The notes below the pieces were generated by a model, which was given only the letters and a program-made list of their open reading frames with translations, ran no database searches and was not told the origin of the DNA. From Phycisphaerae bacterium (lineage in GTDB: Bacteria; Planctomycetota; Phycisphaerae; UBA1845; UTPLA1): DNA of 64,000 bases. Every line of letters begins with the position of its first letter. Position 1 is the first letter of the stretch. The DNA is taken from positions 1 through 64,000 of the forward strand of contig JAHBXN010000008.1 of NCBI GenBank assembly GCA_019636475.1. The letters are read 5' to 3'. Positions 50,005 through 58,797 of this stretch are shown here, piece by piece. A program made the position numbers and the translations under genes.

Positions 50005-50988
50005 ATGCCGGCCCGCCGAGTTTCACGTCATGAACTGATCTTATTTGCTGCTGTCATACTTATGGCACAGACTGTGTTCGCCGGCCTGTGCTTTGCAGAC
50101 CCGCCCTCATGTGAACCGAGGGCTTTGCCGATGCAGTCGTCGGATGCCACGTCAGTCGATTCGACCGGCCCGGCGGATCGTGGCGCGACACCGAAAAACA
50201 GGAAACAGAAGGCCGCTTCAGGGAATCAGAAGAGTAAAGGCAGTGCACAGGATGAATCCGAACAGTCGCCCGTCCGTCGTCGGCGCGCGCCTTCCGGATC
50301 CATTCCGGTCGAAGGCGTTAAGCCGGCTCCGGCTCGCTTCGAAGAGAATCTTGCCGTTCGCGGTCTGAATTTGATCATCGAGGATGCAACGCTTAAGGAA
50401 ATGCCATTCGATGAGTTCACCGAATGGCTGGGACGAACGACCGAGGCCAACGTCGTCGTTCGATGGAAAACGCTCGAGGCGGTCGGCATCGAACGCGATT
50501 TCCCACTGAACATCGAGGCCCGGAATATCCGTCTGCGCGATTTGATCGCGCGGGTCTTCGAGCGGCTGACCGACGAGCGGCCGTCGGCGGTGCTTGCGCT
50601 GAAGGCCGACGGCAACACCCTTTGGATTTCGACGCGCCAGGACATCAATACCAGTCTCGTCACGCGGGTCTACGACGTTCAGGATCTGCTGGTTGCCGCT
50701 CCAAACTTCCTAGGCATGGACAACCTTGGCGACAATGCCGAACGCGGGGCCCGTTTGGCCGGCGGGGACAGGAACCGTGAGTCGAAGGAATCGGCCGATC
50801 AACCGGCCGCCGAACTCGTGCAAGTCATCATGGCCCATGTCCAGCCACGATCGTGGAAAGCAGCGGGGGGCCGGGGCACGATTGTCATTCACCGTGGCCG
50901 GCTCATTATCTACAACAACCTCGAAGTCCATCAGACAATTGCCGGCGCGATTCGACAGGTCAGGGAAGTGGCACGCGAAAATCGTTGA
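50005..50988 (+). CDS. Secreted protein with secretin/STN-like domain
   Basis: A 327-residue exported protein. Signal peptide about 8-31. Residues 45-105 are polar and basic (K, R, Q, S rich). The folded part from about 112 contains L-N-L-I-I-E-D-A-T-L-K-E-M-P-F-D-E-F, then N-V-V-V-R-W-K-T-L-E and L-R-D-L-I-A-R-V-F, reminiscent of the short N-terminal (STN/secretin N) domains, and a later part with Y-D-V-Q-D-L-L as seen in secretin-like planctomycete proteins. There is no secretin pore domain. It probably works at the envelope with the preceding lipoprotein. Confidence 0.65.
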   Translation: MPARRVSRHELILFAAVILMAQTVFAGLCFADPPSCEPRALPMQSSDATSVDSTGPADRGATPKNRKQKAASGNQKSKGSAQDESEQSPVRRRRAPSGSIPVEGVKPAPARFEENLAVRGLNLIIEDATLKEMPFDEFTEWLGRTTEANVVVRWKTLEAVGIERDFPLNIEARNIRLRDLIARVFERLTDERPSAVLALKADGNTLWISTRQDINTSLVTRVYDVQDLLVAAPNFLGMDNLGDNAERGARLAGGDRNRESKESADQPAAELVQVIMAHVQPRSWKAAGGRGTIVIHRGRLIIYNNLEVHQTIAGAIRQVREVARENR

Positions 50989-51055
50989 GATCTGAAAGCC
51001 CCGTCTCGCAATCGATGGTTGTACCGATTGTTCTCATCGACGTTGTTGAGGCGGG

Positions 51056-51092
51056 AAAAAAACGGGTTCTTTCCGGTCTCGAAAAGAACCCG
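51056..51092 (-). terminator. Strong intrinsic terminator
   Basis: On the minus strand, a perfect 10-bp stem (51063-51072 with 51083-51092: CGGGTTCTTT against AAAGAACCCG) and a 10-base loop are directly followed by seven T residues (51062-51056). It lies 34 bases past the stop codon of the B12-domain-like gene. Confidence 0.9.
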
Positions 51093-51125
51093 CAGGGGGC
51101 AATGCGTCATGGCGGACCGATGAGA

Positions 51126-51860
51126 TCATGCGTGTCCTTCGAGCTGTGCCAGAAGCGGCGGTCGGCGGCGTCGGCGTCGCTTTTTCGGAGCGCCGGGCGC
51201 CCGTTCTTCGGTTTCGCGCGGCTCGGCGCTGCTGCCGATTTCGAGCGCTTCCGCGGCCGTCTCCGCGAAGTAGTCGGCCTTGACTTCCTTCCACAGTTCG
51301 TCCGCTCGATTGAAGATACCGCCAGAGACGAGGATGTTCATTGCGGGGCATGCACCGATGTCGCGGATGTAGTCGATCAACTGCCGAACCAGTGGCACAT
51401 CCGACGGCTTGCTCCCAACAACCATCAGCATGTCGGGTTGAAGTTGACCCACGAGTGACCCGATCTCATCCTGCGGAATGCCTCCACCGAGGTAATAGAC
51501 GTCCCATCCATCCGCTTCGAACAGGTCGGCGCACATCTGCGCGCTGAGTTCTTCAGCCTCGCCGGCCGCACAGGTCACGACGATTTTTCGGCCGTGCCGG
51601 GCTGCGCGGGGCAGGCGCGTTTGAAGATGATCGGCGATCGTCCGCGTGATGCGCGTCGCCATGTGTTCCTCAATCAGATTGATGCGGTCCTGTCGGTAGA
51701 GCGTGTCGACCCGCTCGAGCGCCGGCCAGACCAATTCGCGGTAGAGTTGCCGCGGTTCGTGACCGGAGTCGAGTGCTTTCAGGACCAACTCTCGGCAGAC
51801 GTGCCGCTGTCCGGTGAGCAGGGGTTCCATGTAGCGTTCGAGGAGTTCTGACGTTCCCAT
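51126..51860 (-). CDS. B12-binding-domain-like regulatory protein without the DxHxxG histidine
   Basis: A 244-residue soluble protein with a helical B12-binding-2 cap (about 1-85) and a Rossmann B12-binding-type domain (about 90-205), similar to the C-terminal part of CarH/LitR-type regulators and corrinoid proteins. The cap has E-L-V-W-P-A-L-E-R-V and I-E-E-H-M-A-T. The segment that normally carries the cobalt-ligating His (E-x-H-x-x-G) reads G-E-A-E-E-L, with no His; G-G-G-I-P follows as in the family. A basic tail K-K-R-R-R-R-R-R is near the end. It may bind cobalamin differently or another ligand. The ATG at 51860 follows GGAG. Confidence 0.75.
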   Translation of the reverse strand: MGTSELLERYMEPLLTGQRHVCRELVLKALDSGHEPRQLYRELVWPALERVDTLYRQDRINLIEEHMATRITRTIADHLQTRLPRAARHGRKIVVTCAAGEAEELSAQMCADLFEADGWDVYYLGGGIPQDEIGSLVGQLQPDMLMVVGSKPSDVPLVRQLIDYIRDIGACPAMNILVSGGIFNRADELWKEVKADYFAETAAEALEIGSSAEPRETEERAPGAPKKRRRRRRPPLLAQLEGHA

Positions 51861-52317
51861 TCGATTGAGGCTCCGGTTGGTTGCGGCCGACGTCAGCATT
51901 CATGCTGCGTGGCGCGACGGCTTCCATTTCGTCGCGTGGCCATTGGTTCTGTTGGGCTCGTTCGTGCACCGATCCTCGGGCACGTCGTGTCGTTTGGCTG
52001 ACTGAAGGGAACTACGACACGCTCATTCGCTGGTGCTCTAGGTTACTTGGGAAGAGCAGATAGTTTAGATAACTTAGGTAAGATAGATAATCGGCGCAGA
52101 GGCGCAGATTTCTTTAGGTTACGCGCGATAATTGCGCCCCGAACAGAAGATGTTCATTGTATATCGTATAAGTCTGTTATATTAAATAAGTTATGAGAGT
52201 TTTGGCATGGATGCTACGCAGTTTCCGAGGTAGGACGACGGCGGGCCCGCGCGAAATCCGCATCGGGACCATCGATTTTGCCGAATCGAATAGCGTTCCT
52301 ACGGTTGGTTTGGGCGA
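51861..52317. other. AT-rich intergenic region upstream of the B12-like gene
   Basis: About 460 bases. The part 52037-52205 is strikingly AT-rich for this genome, with several TATA-like hexamers on the minus strand (TATAAC, TATACG and TATACA between about 52160 and 52185) and repeated TAGATA/TAGGTTAC words. No -35 with proper spacing was found. It probably holds the promoter and operators of the minus-strand gene at 51860. Confidence 0.4.
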
Positions 52318-53226
52318 TCAGGCGCGCACAGCCGACGAGAGCACTTCGTCCATGACCGTCACGAGGCCGGGAAGTTCCGGCTTCGTCAACTGTCGATCGG
52401 CGCCGACAGCCTTGCACTTCTTGAGGTTATCGTCGCTGACAAGTGAGCTGAAGACGATCACCGGGACATGCTTAAGTTGCGGATGTTCCTTGATGTTCTT
52501 GGTCAGACACAGTCCGTCCATGCGCGGCATCTCGATATCAGTTACGATGATGTCCGGCAATTCGCCGGTGTCGGCCGCGGCTCGAAGGCTGTTCCAGGCT
52601 TCTTCGCCATCGTGAGCAAGATTGATCTTCGTAAATCCGGCGTTTTGCAGTGAGTTCGTCAACATGCGGCGCATCGTGGCGGAGTCATCAGCCAGGAGCA
52701 CGCGCGCATCCTGCCGCTGAACGCCCAGGGTGGTCGGCGCAGCATCTGCCAGTTGATCGATACCGGCGATTTTGAACGATATGCGCTCAAAATCGAGCAT
52801 GAGAATCATCTGATTGTTGATCTTGAGCACGCTGGTCATGGCGGTGTCGCCTTCGGCTCCGGTCCAGGGCACCTCGCTCATATCCTTCCAGCTAACCCGG
52901 TGAATTCGGTCGATGTGATCGACAAGGAACCCCATTCGATCCTTGTTAAATTCCATGACGATGACGCGGGCGTTCTCTTCCGCGTCGGCCCGCGGCATGC
53001 CGAAATACTTGCGAAGATCGATCAGCGGGTGCACATGATCGCGCAATTTGAAGACGCCGCGGACCGCTTCGTGGCTATAAGGCAGCGTCGTGAGCGTGGG
53101 CATCGTCACAATCTCGCGCACCTTCGCCACGTTGACGCCGTAATAGCCTTCGTCGAGCAGGAATACGAGCACTTCCAGTTCGTTGGTGCCTGCCTCGGTC
53201 AGAATATTCGTGAGTTGGGTAGCCAT
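52318..53226 (-). CDS. cheV: Chemotaxis coupling-receiver protein CheV
   Basis: A 302-residue fusion of a CheW-like coupling domain (about 15-165; G-V-N-V-A-K-V-R-E-I-V, G-V-F-K-L-R-D) and a response-regulator receiver domain (about 175-298). The receiver has acidic D180-D181, phosphoacceptor D230 in T-D-I-E-M-P, and K282. CheV couples chemoreceptors to the CheA kinase and helps adaptation. No other chemotaxis gene is in the window. AAAGGACT precedes the ATG with good spacing. Confidence 0.94.
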   Translation of the reverse strand: MATQLTNILTEAGTNELEVLVFLLDEGYYGVNVAKVREIVTMPTLTTLPYSHEAVRGVFKLRDHVHPLIDLRKYFGMPRADAEENARVIVMEFNKDRMGFLVDHIDRIHRVSWKDMSEVPWTGAEGDTAMTSVLKINNQMILMLDFERISFKIAGIDQLADAAPTTLGVQRQDARVLLADDSATMRRMLTNSLQNAGFTKINLAHDGEEAWNSLRAAADTGELPDIIVTDIEMPRMDGLCLTKNIKEHPQLKHVPVIVFSSLVSDDNLKKCKAVGADRQLTKPELPGLVTVMDEVLSSAVRA

Positions 53227-53462
53227 TTCGGGAGTCCTTTGCTCATGTTCGATTCGGCTCGCGGGCCGAGTTTGTGAGTCGATCGGCTATCGGACGGATC
53301 CAGTCAAGCAAAAAGACGGCTGATCGGCGTCCTGGCTCGAGATAACGGACGGTGGCGGCGACGCATCATTCACGAAATAATGCGCGGCATTTTGCGGCGT
53401 CGGGGTGCGGCAATTGTTCACCGGCCTTGGCCCGATACCGCGCCGCGATTCGGGAGCCTGGC

Positions 53463-54119
53463 ATGACATACGATCTGCGACCGGACGAGATTCGGGTGCT
53501 CGGCGTACTGATTGAAAAATCACTGGCCTTGCCCGCGTACTATCCGATGACGACGAATGCAATCACTGCGGCGTGCAATCAGAAGAACAATCGGGAGCCG
53601 GTGACACAGTACACGGAAAGCGAGGTCAGCGCGGCCATCTCGTCACTGCGCCGGCGGCAGCTCGTCGATCAGGCTCCGCCGGAGCGAAATTCGCGAGCGA
53701 TCCGGTTTCAGCATCTGGTCGAGCAGCGGTATCAATGGAACGCGGCGACAAGGGCGATCATGTGCGAATTGATGATTCGCGGGCCGCAGACATCAGGCGA
53801 GCTCAAAGCCCATGCCGGACGCATGACACACCTGGAGTCAACCGAATACGCCCGCGAAATACTCTCCGAGTTGGAGCGATGCGATCCGCCGATGGTGGTG
53901 GAGATGCCTCTTGAAGCCGGCAAACGCGAACGACGTTTCGCGCAACTACTCGGAGGTCCGCCGGCTCCGGTTCCGAACTCCGCGGTCGCGGTTCCGATCG
54001 GAATGTCTACCGCCCGCTCCGCTTCCGGCGCTGTGGATTCGGCACGGCTTGAGGAGATGGAGGCTCGGCTGTCCAAGGTGGAACAGCAGCTGGCGGAACT
54101 GATGAAGTGTGTCATGTAG
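53463..54119 (+). CDS. yceH: DUF480 family protein (YceH)
   Basis: A 218-residue protein with two winged-helix domains. The family opening L-R-P-D-E-I-R-V-L-G-V-L-I-E-K-S is followed by Y-P-M-T-T-N-A-I-T-A-A-C-N-Q-K-N-N-R-E-P and the second winged-helix R-A-I-M-C-E-L-M-I-R-G-P-Q-T-S-G-E-L. A C-terminal coiled coil (E-E-M-E-A-R-L-S-K-V-E-Q-Q-L) ends it. The biochemical role of YceH is not established. The frame is open from 53352, but the ATG at 53463 gives the family N-terminus. It converges with the DUF1844 gene, 16 bases apart. Confidence 0.93.
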   Translation: MTYDLRPDEIRVLGVLIEKSLALPAYYPMTTNAITAACNQKNNREPVTQYTESEVSAAISSLRRRQLVDQAPPERNSRAIRFQHLVEQRYQWNAATRAIMCELMIRGPQTSGELKAHAGRMTHLESTEYAREILSELERCDPPMVVEMPLEAGKRERRFAQLLGGPPAPVPNSAVAVPIGMSTARSASGAVDSARLEEMEARLSKVEQQLAELMKCVM

Positions 54120-54135
54120 ATGACACCTGATCAGG

Positions 54136-54519
54136 TTATCGCCCGCCGCCCGTCGCCATCCTGACGGTTTCGACGTAGGCCATGCGAAGCTGGTAGAGTG
54201 TGGTGTTAAGGGCTTGCTTTTCCTGGGGCTCCAGCCGGCCCTCGGTTTTCTGCTCAAGGATCGTCAGCAGGTCGATGTGATGCTTGGCGACGTCGAGGTT
54301 CGGCGGAATCGGCTGGCCGCCCGGACCGCGCATCCCGCCCAGGCCGACCATCACCTGCATCGCCAGAATCTGGACGATTTCGAGAAAGCTGGGTTCTGGA
54401 AAAGCGCCGGCATCGGCGGGATGGTCCGCGTCAACTTCCGCCGCGAGTTTCTCCTTTTCGGCGGCTGCCGCTGATTTCCAGTCGTCGTCGATGTGCAACT
54501 TCTTGCTGTCATCTGACAT
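54136..54519 (-). CDS. DUF1844 family protein
   Basis: A 127-residue protein matching DUF1844: a polar N-terminus, then F-L-E-I-V-Q-I-L-A-M-Q-V-M-V-G-L-G and D-V-A-K-H-H-I-D-L-L-T-I-L-E-Q-K-T-E-G-R-L with T-T-L-Y-Q-L-R-M-A-Y-V. Function unknown; the family is widespread in planctomycetes and some other phyla. GGGAGA sits 7 bases before the ATG. Confidence 0.88.
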   Translation of the reverse strand: MSDDSKKLHIDDDWKSAAAAEKEKLAAEVDADHPADAGAFPEPSFLEIVQILAMQVMVGLGGMRGPGGQPIPPNLDVAKHHIDLLTILEQKTEGRLEPQEKQALNTTLYQLRMAYVETVRMATGGGR

Positions 54520-54689
54520 CAGGTTTTCTCCCTACTCGCGGTCAGGATCCGACAATAAAGCGGCCAGGGTCCGGTGCGCGAATGGGGGGGATCGCGTGGA
54601 GTCCGGAGCTCCTGGCCAATTACCTATCTTAACGTCTGAAAACACACAGACAAGGCTTTCTCGGCGCGGAACTGTAGGTAATCACAAGA

Positions 54690-55922
54690 TTAACGGAATT
54701 CCTGAGAGATCAGTTTGCCCCCGATGGCAACCGCGGTCACTCGGCAATTCGGATTTGCGACTGCGGTTATCGGCTCATCGCCGGGCATTTCAGCAAGGTC
54801 AATCGCGACGAAATCGGCGCGTTTTCCGGGCTCGATGGTGCCAATTTCATCAGACCATCGTAAGGCCTGCGCGCCGTTGATCGTGGCCATTCGAAGCAGG
54901 TCATCGGGGTCTGTGCCGGACAAAGTCGCGAGTTCGTCGCGGATTGATAGCGTGGGGACGCATGCTGCGCTGTCGGTGCCTATGCAGACGTTGATGCCGG
55001 CTGAAAACAGTTTTCGCCAGGGATGGTTTGTATGACCATAAAACCTGTGGGCACGGGGGCAGAAGACGACAGATGCTCCAACATTGGCGATCCGGCTCAT
55101 GTCGTCCGAGGTGGGGTAGTTGACATGCGCCAGGAGCGGTCGCGCGGCTTCGAATGCCGGACCCCAAAGCGCGCCGGACGCCTGCATCGCGGCATCGCTC
55201 TGGGCGTTCGGCGATCCGACACCTGACAAGAAGGCTTGTATGCCGCTTGGACGACCAGCAAGCCAATCGGCTTCGTCGCGTGTTTCAAGGCAGTGGATGG
55301 TCGCCGGCATTTGCTGTTCAGCGGCGAATTCGAGGGTGTGCATCATGTCGATCGGCGTCACTGTATAGGGGGCGTGGGGCGAGACACCGACTCGAAGACG
55401 GTCGGACTGGTGCATTTTCTTCGCCGTTTCGACTGCTCGAATCAGCGAGGCGCAGTCGCACGGCTCCTCGCGAGCCCCGCTGATCAACTCGATAAATGCG
55501 ACGGCACGAATCGGAGACGCGGCCAGCGCGGCCGTGGCGGCTCCCGTGCGTGAGATGTCGCCGATACAGGTCACACCGGCCGCAATGGATTCATCGATGC
55601 CGGCGCCAATTCCCTCCTGTTCCAAACGGGCGGCGTGAGGGCGCCTGCGAAGTTCAATCAGCTTCTCGATCCACGTCCATAAGGGCTCGGCCGGGATCAT
55701 GTCGCGGTAGGCGGTCAGTTCGAGGTGTGCGTGTGCGTTGATGAATCCAGGTGTCACGATCACGTCGCCGAGATCGATCAGCGGCGTGCCTGACGGCCGA
55801 TGGTCGCGGATGTCAGCAGTGGGGCCGACGGCCGTGATGCGCGTGCCATCGACGGCAATGCAGCCGTCGTCAATCGGCGGCGTGGCGACCGGGGCGATGC
55901 ATCTCGCGCGATAGATGGTCAT
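54690..55922 (-). CDS. Amidohydrolase, MTA/SAH or guanine deaminase-like
   Basis: A 410-residue metal-dependent amidohydrolase of the ATZ/TRZ/MtaD group, which deaminates purine or s-triazine-type compounds. First metal ligands H64-A-H66 in F-I-N-A-H-A-H-L-E; then G-V-S-P-H-A-P-Y-T-V, I-H-C-L-E-T-R-D-E, and G-T-D-S-A-A-C near the C-terminus with the final metal Asp. The substrate is not certain. The ATG at 55922 leaves 16 bases to the hydantoinase gene on the same strand, so both are likely one transcript. Confidence 0.85.
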   Translation of the reverse strand: MTIYRARCIAPVATPPIDDGCIAVDGTRITAVGPTADIRDHRPSGTPLIDLGDVIVTPGFINAHAHLELTAYRDMIPAEPLWTWIEKLIELRRRPHAARLEQEGIGAGIDESIAAGVTCIGDISRTGAATAALAASPIRAVAFIELISGAREEPCDCASLIRAVETAKKMHQSDRLRVGVSPHAPYTVTPIDMMHTLEFAAEQQMPATIHCLETRDEADWLAGRPSGIQAFLSGVGSPNAQSDAAMQASGALWGPAFEAARPLLAHVNYPTSDDMSRIANVGASVVFCPRAHRFYGHTNHPWRKLFSAGINVCIGTDSAACVPTLSIRDELATLSGTDPDDLLRMATINGAQALRWSDEIGTIEPGKRADFVAIDLAEMPGDEPITAVANPNCRVTAVAIGGKLISQEFR

Positions 55923-55938
55923 TCGATACCGGCACACA

Positions 55939-57339
55939 TCAGATGGCGCCGGGAACGCCGCGAGCGAGGAACCTGCCCCAGCCGTTTTCGCCGCAGAACT
56001 TGTAATCATCGACAATGACGCGCCCGCGGGAGAGGGTCGTTCTTGCAAAGCCGGCCAGGTTCCAGCCCTCGTAAGGCGACCAGTCGGCGTTGGTTTCCAT
56101 CTCCGCGGGATTGACCTTGATCTTGTGCCTGGGATGAATGATGGCGATGTCGGCGTCGAAGCCCTTCTTGATTTGTCCTTTTCGATCGCCGAGTCCCATC
56201 ATCCGAGCCGGCACCGTTGAACACTTCTTCACCAACTCACTGATTGAGAGTCTGCCCTTCGTCACGCCGTAGGTATAGACAAGCGGAACGAGCGTTTCGA
56301 GTCCCGGCAGGCCCATTGGAATACGGGTCCAATCGCCGCTCCACATTGCCTTCTGTTCGCGGTTGAAGGTGCAGGTGTCAGTCGAGATGACGCTGACCGT
56401 GTCTTTCTTCAGGCCCTTCCATATGCGGGCCTGGTCCGGTTTTTTCTTGATCTGGGGGCAGCATGCGTAGAGGTGGCCGTCTTCGCCCTTGAAGATGGAG
56501 TCGTCCAGCACGAGGTATTGCACGCAGGTTTCGGCGAAGACGTTCTTAAGTCCGCGCTTCTGCGCCTCGGCGATGATGTCCGTGCCTTCGGCCGTGGACA
56601 TGTGGACGATATAGAGTCGGCCGCCGGTGACCTCAGCCCATTTCACGGCTCGCTGGATCGCCTCGGCTTCGATGAAGTTCGGTCGCGTGATGGCGTGCAA
56701 CTGGGCGCCGAGCTGCTTCATTTCCTCTTCGTTGTGGTGGCGGGCGATCAACTCATCAAGCACGCGGCTGCTCTCCGCGTGAATCAGCAGCATCGCGTTC
56801 AATTCGCGGCATTTTTCAAGGGCGCCGAAGATGGCGGCGTCGTCAGCCTGCCAGCCTTCCTTCTCGTAGATCATGAACTGCTTGAACGTGGTCAAGCCCT
56901 GTTTGACCATGTCCGCCATTTCGTGCTTGTGGCGTTCCCATTTGGTGACCGCGACGTGGAAGCTGTAGTCGACACAGGCCTTCTGAGCGCGAGACATCCA
57001 GTTATCGACGGCATCCTGGAGTGATTCGTCTCCATAAGGAATCGCGAAGTCGATGACCGTCGTTACGCCGCCTCGAGCGGCCGCCCGGGTTCCCGTGTTG
57101 TAATCGTCGGCCGATGTGGTTCCGCAGAATGGGAGTTCGAGATGGACGTGGACGTCGATCGCGCCGGGCATGACATAGCAGCCAGTGGCGTCGATGACGC
57201 GCGTGCCGTTGCCGCCCGCCTTTTTGGCGAGGCCCTTGCCGACCTTGACGATCTTCTCGCCGGCGATCGCAACGTCGGCCTTCTCGGTACCCTTGGCGTG
57301 AACGACGGTTCCATTTGCAATGATGGTATCTGCGGACAT
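55939..57339 (-). CDS. Dihydropyrimidinase / D-hydantoinase family
   Basis: A 466-residue cyclic amidohydrolase hydrolysing dihydropyrimidines or hydantoins. Zinc ligands H64-V-H66 in G-A-I-D-V-H-V-H-L-E, the carboxylated lysine K153 in G-L-T-T-F-K-Q-F-M-I-Y-E, and I-H-A-E-S plus Y-I-V-H-M-S are visible. The C-terminus has D-A-D-I-A-I-I-H-P. GGGAGAGG lies just before the ATG at 57339. It precedes the second amidohydrolase, suggesting a purine/pyrimidine salvage or degradation unit. Confidence 0.9.
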   Translation of the reverse strand: MSADTIIANGTVVHAKGTEKADVAIAGEKIVKVGKGLAKKAGGNGTRVIDATGCYVMPGAIDVHVHLELPFCGTTSADDYNTGTRAAARGGVTTVIDFAIPYGDESLQDAVDNWMSRAQKACVDYSFHVAVTKWERHKHEMADMVKQGLTTFKQFMIYEKEGWQADDAAIFGALEKCRELNAMLLIHAESSRVLDELIARHHNEEEMKQLGAQLHAITRPNFIEAEAIQRAVKWAEVTGGRLYIVHMSTAEGTDIIAEAQKRGLKNVFAETCVQYLVLDDSIFKGEDGHLYACCPQIKKKPDQARIWKGLKKDTVSVISTDTCTFNREQKAMWSGDWTRIPMGLPGLETLVPLVYTYGVTKGRLSISELVKKCSTVPARMMGLGDRKGQIKKGFDADIAIIHPRHKIKVNPAEMETNADWSPYEGWNLAGFARTTLSRGRVIVDDYKFCGENGWGRFLARGVPGAI

Positions 57340-57604
57340 GATGGCCTCTCCCTGAGTGTTCGAATCCATTTCGGGATGCCCTGCTATTGTGCGTTGCGCG
57401 CGCGGGCGGGTCAATGGAAGTGGGGGCGACGCGTGACGGTACTTCGGCTGTGTGAGCGGTATGCCGCGCGTTGAAGAAGGATGCGCATGGGTCTAAGATT
57501 ACGCTTCTCGCGGGATTCCGGTTCCCGCAGACACGACCTGCGCAACTAGTTTCGCCGACTCGCATTAACTGAGCTGCGATCGTGCGGAGGTGCCTCTTCC
57601 CACC

Positions 57605-58765
57605 ATGCCCAAACGGGTCATCATTCTCGGCTCCACGGGTTCCATAGGTCGCAGTGCACTTTCGGTCGCGGAGTCCCTTCCTGGTGAATTTGAGATCGTG
57701 GGCCTGGCGGCCGACTCCAGTTGGGAGCGGCTGGTTGAGCAGATCACGCGATTTCGACCGTGTGTGGCGGTGCTATCGGATCCCGTCGCGGGAGAAAAGG
57801 CTCGAGCGGCGCTTCGGGCAGCTAAAATTTCGACCGAGCTTCTGGTGGGAACGGATTCGCTGGTCCGCCTCGTGAAAGAATACGACACCGACTTCGTTCT
57901 CGCAGGTATCGTCGGCGTGGCGGGATTGCCCGCGACCTTGGCCGCCGTTGAGCGTGGACTGACGGTCGGACTGGCAAACAAGGAATCTCTGGTTGTCGCG
58001 GGTCGCTTGATGGTGGAGGCCGCGACGCGGTCCGGCGCCCAACTGATTCCGGTCGACAGCGAGCATTCGGCGATTTATCAATCGCTGCATTCCGGTCGAC
58101 ACGAGGAGATCGAGCGAATCATCCTGACGGCATCAGGCGGACCGTTTCGGACGTGGCCGCTCGAGCGGATGCGCGAGGCGACGCTGTCGGATGCGTTGAA
58201 ACATCCGACATGGGATATGGGACCGAAGATCACGATCGACAGCGCCACGATGATGAACAAAGCACTGGAGATCATCGAGGCCAAATGGTTGTTCGATCTG
58301 GATCCGAATCGTATTGAAGTTGTGATCCACCCCGAGTCGATCATCCATTCGATGGTGGCGTTTCGCGATGGATCGGTCGTGGCGCAACTGGGCAGCCCGG
58401 ATATGCGAACGCCGATTCAATATGCGCTGACCTATCCGCGCCGTCTGGCCGGAGATTGCCCCCGGGTTGATTTCTCGAAGCTCGGGCGGATGCACTTCGA
58501 ACCACCGGATGAGGCGAGGTTTCCGGCGCTTCGGATCGGGCACGAGGTGGCTCGCCGCGGGGGAACGGCGGGTGCGGCGATGAATGCCGCGAATGAGGCG
58601 GCGGTTGAAGGGTTTCGGGCGGGCCGGTTTCCATTCCTGGAGATCGCCGAACTGGTTGGCGACGTCACGCGACGTCACTGCTTTGACGACAATCCGACCA
58701 TCGAGACGCTCTTTTGCGTCGATCGGTGGGCACGGAATGAGGTTTTGCGATGCTGCATTGCTTAG
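57605..58765 (+). CDS. dxr: 1-deoxy-D-xylulose-5-phosphate reductoisomerase
   Basis: Second step of the MEP isoprenoid pathway (DXP to MEP, NADPH-dependent). The N-terminus is I-L-G-S-T-G-S-I-G (NADPH binding). Metal-binding D and E are in P-V-D-S-E-H-S-A-I-Y, and substrate-loop motifs S-G-G-P-F-R, T-M-M-N-K-A-L-E-I-I-E-A-K-W-L and H-P-E-S-I-I-H-S follow. At 386 residues it is normal. GGAGG at 57586-57590 is 14 bases before the ATG, so GTG 57590 (overlapping that site) is unlikely but cannot be excluded. rseP follows directly, a common order. Confidence 0.96.
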   Translation: MPKRVIILGSTGSIGRSALSVAESLPGEFEIVGLAADSSWERLVEQITRFRPCVAVLSDPVAGEKARAALRAAKISTELLVGTDSLVRLVKEYDTDFVLAGIVGVAGLPATLAAVERGLTVGLANKESLVVAGRLMVEAATRSGAQLIPVDSEHSAIYQSLHSGRHEEIERIILTASGGPFRTWPLERMREATLSDALKHPTWDMGPKITIDSATMMNKALEIIEAKWLFDLDPNRIEVVIHPESIIHSMVAFRDGSVVAQLGSPDMRTPIQYALTYPRRLAGDCPRVDFSKLGRMHFEPPDEARFPALRIGHEVARRGGTAGAAMNAANEAAVEGFRAGRFPFLEIAELVGDVTRRHCFDDNPTIETLFCVDRWARNEVLRCCIA

Positions 58766-58797
58766 GCGCCACGGACACATCGATCTTCGGGGAATTC

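Noticed and set aside
52193-52615. Plus-strand 140-codon frame antisense to cheV
   Set aside because: It overlaps the coding part of cheV, has no ribosome site and no recognisable protein features.
54610-54690. Terminator after the amidohydrolase gene
   Set aside because: Only a 5-bp GTCTG/CAGAC hairpin without a T run.
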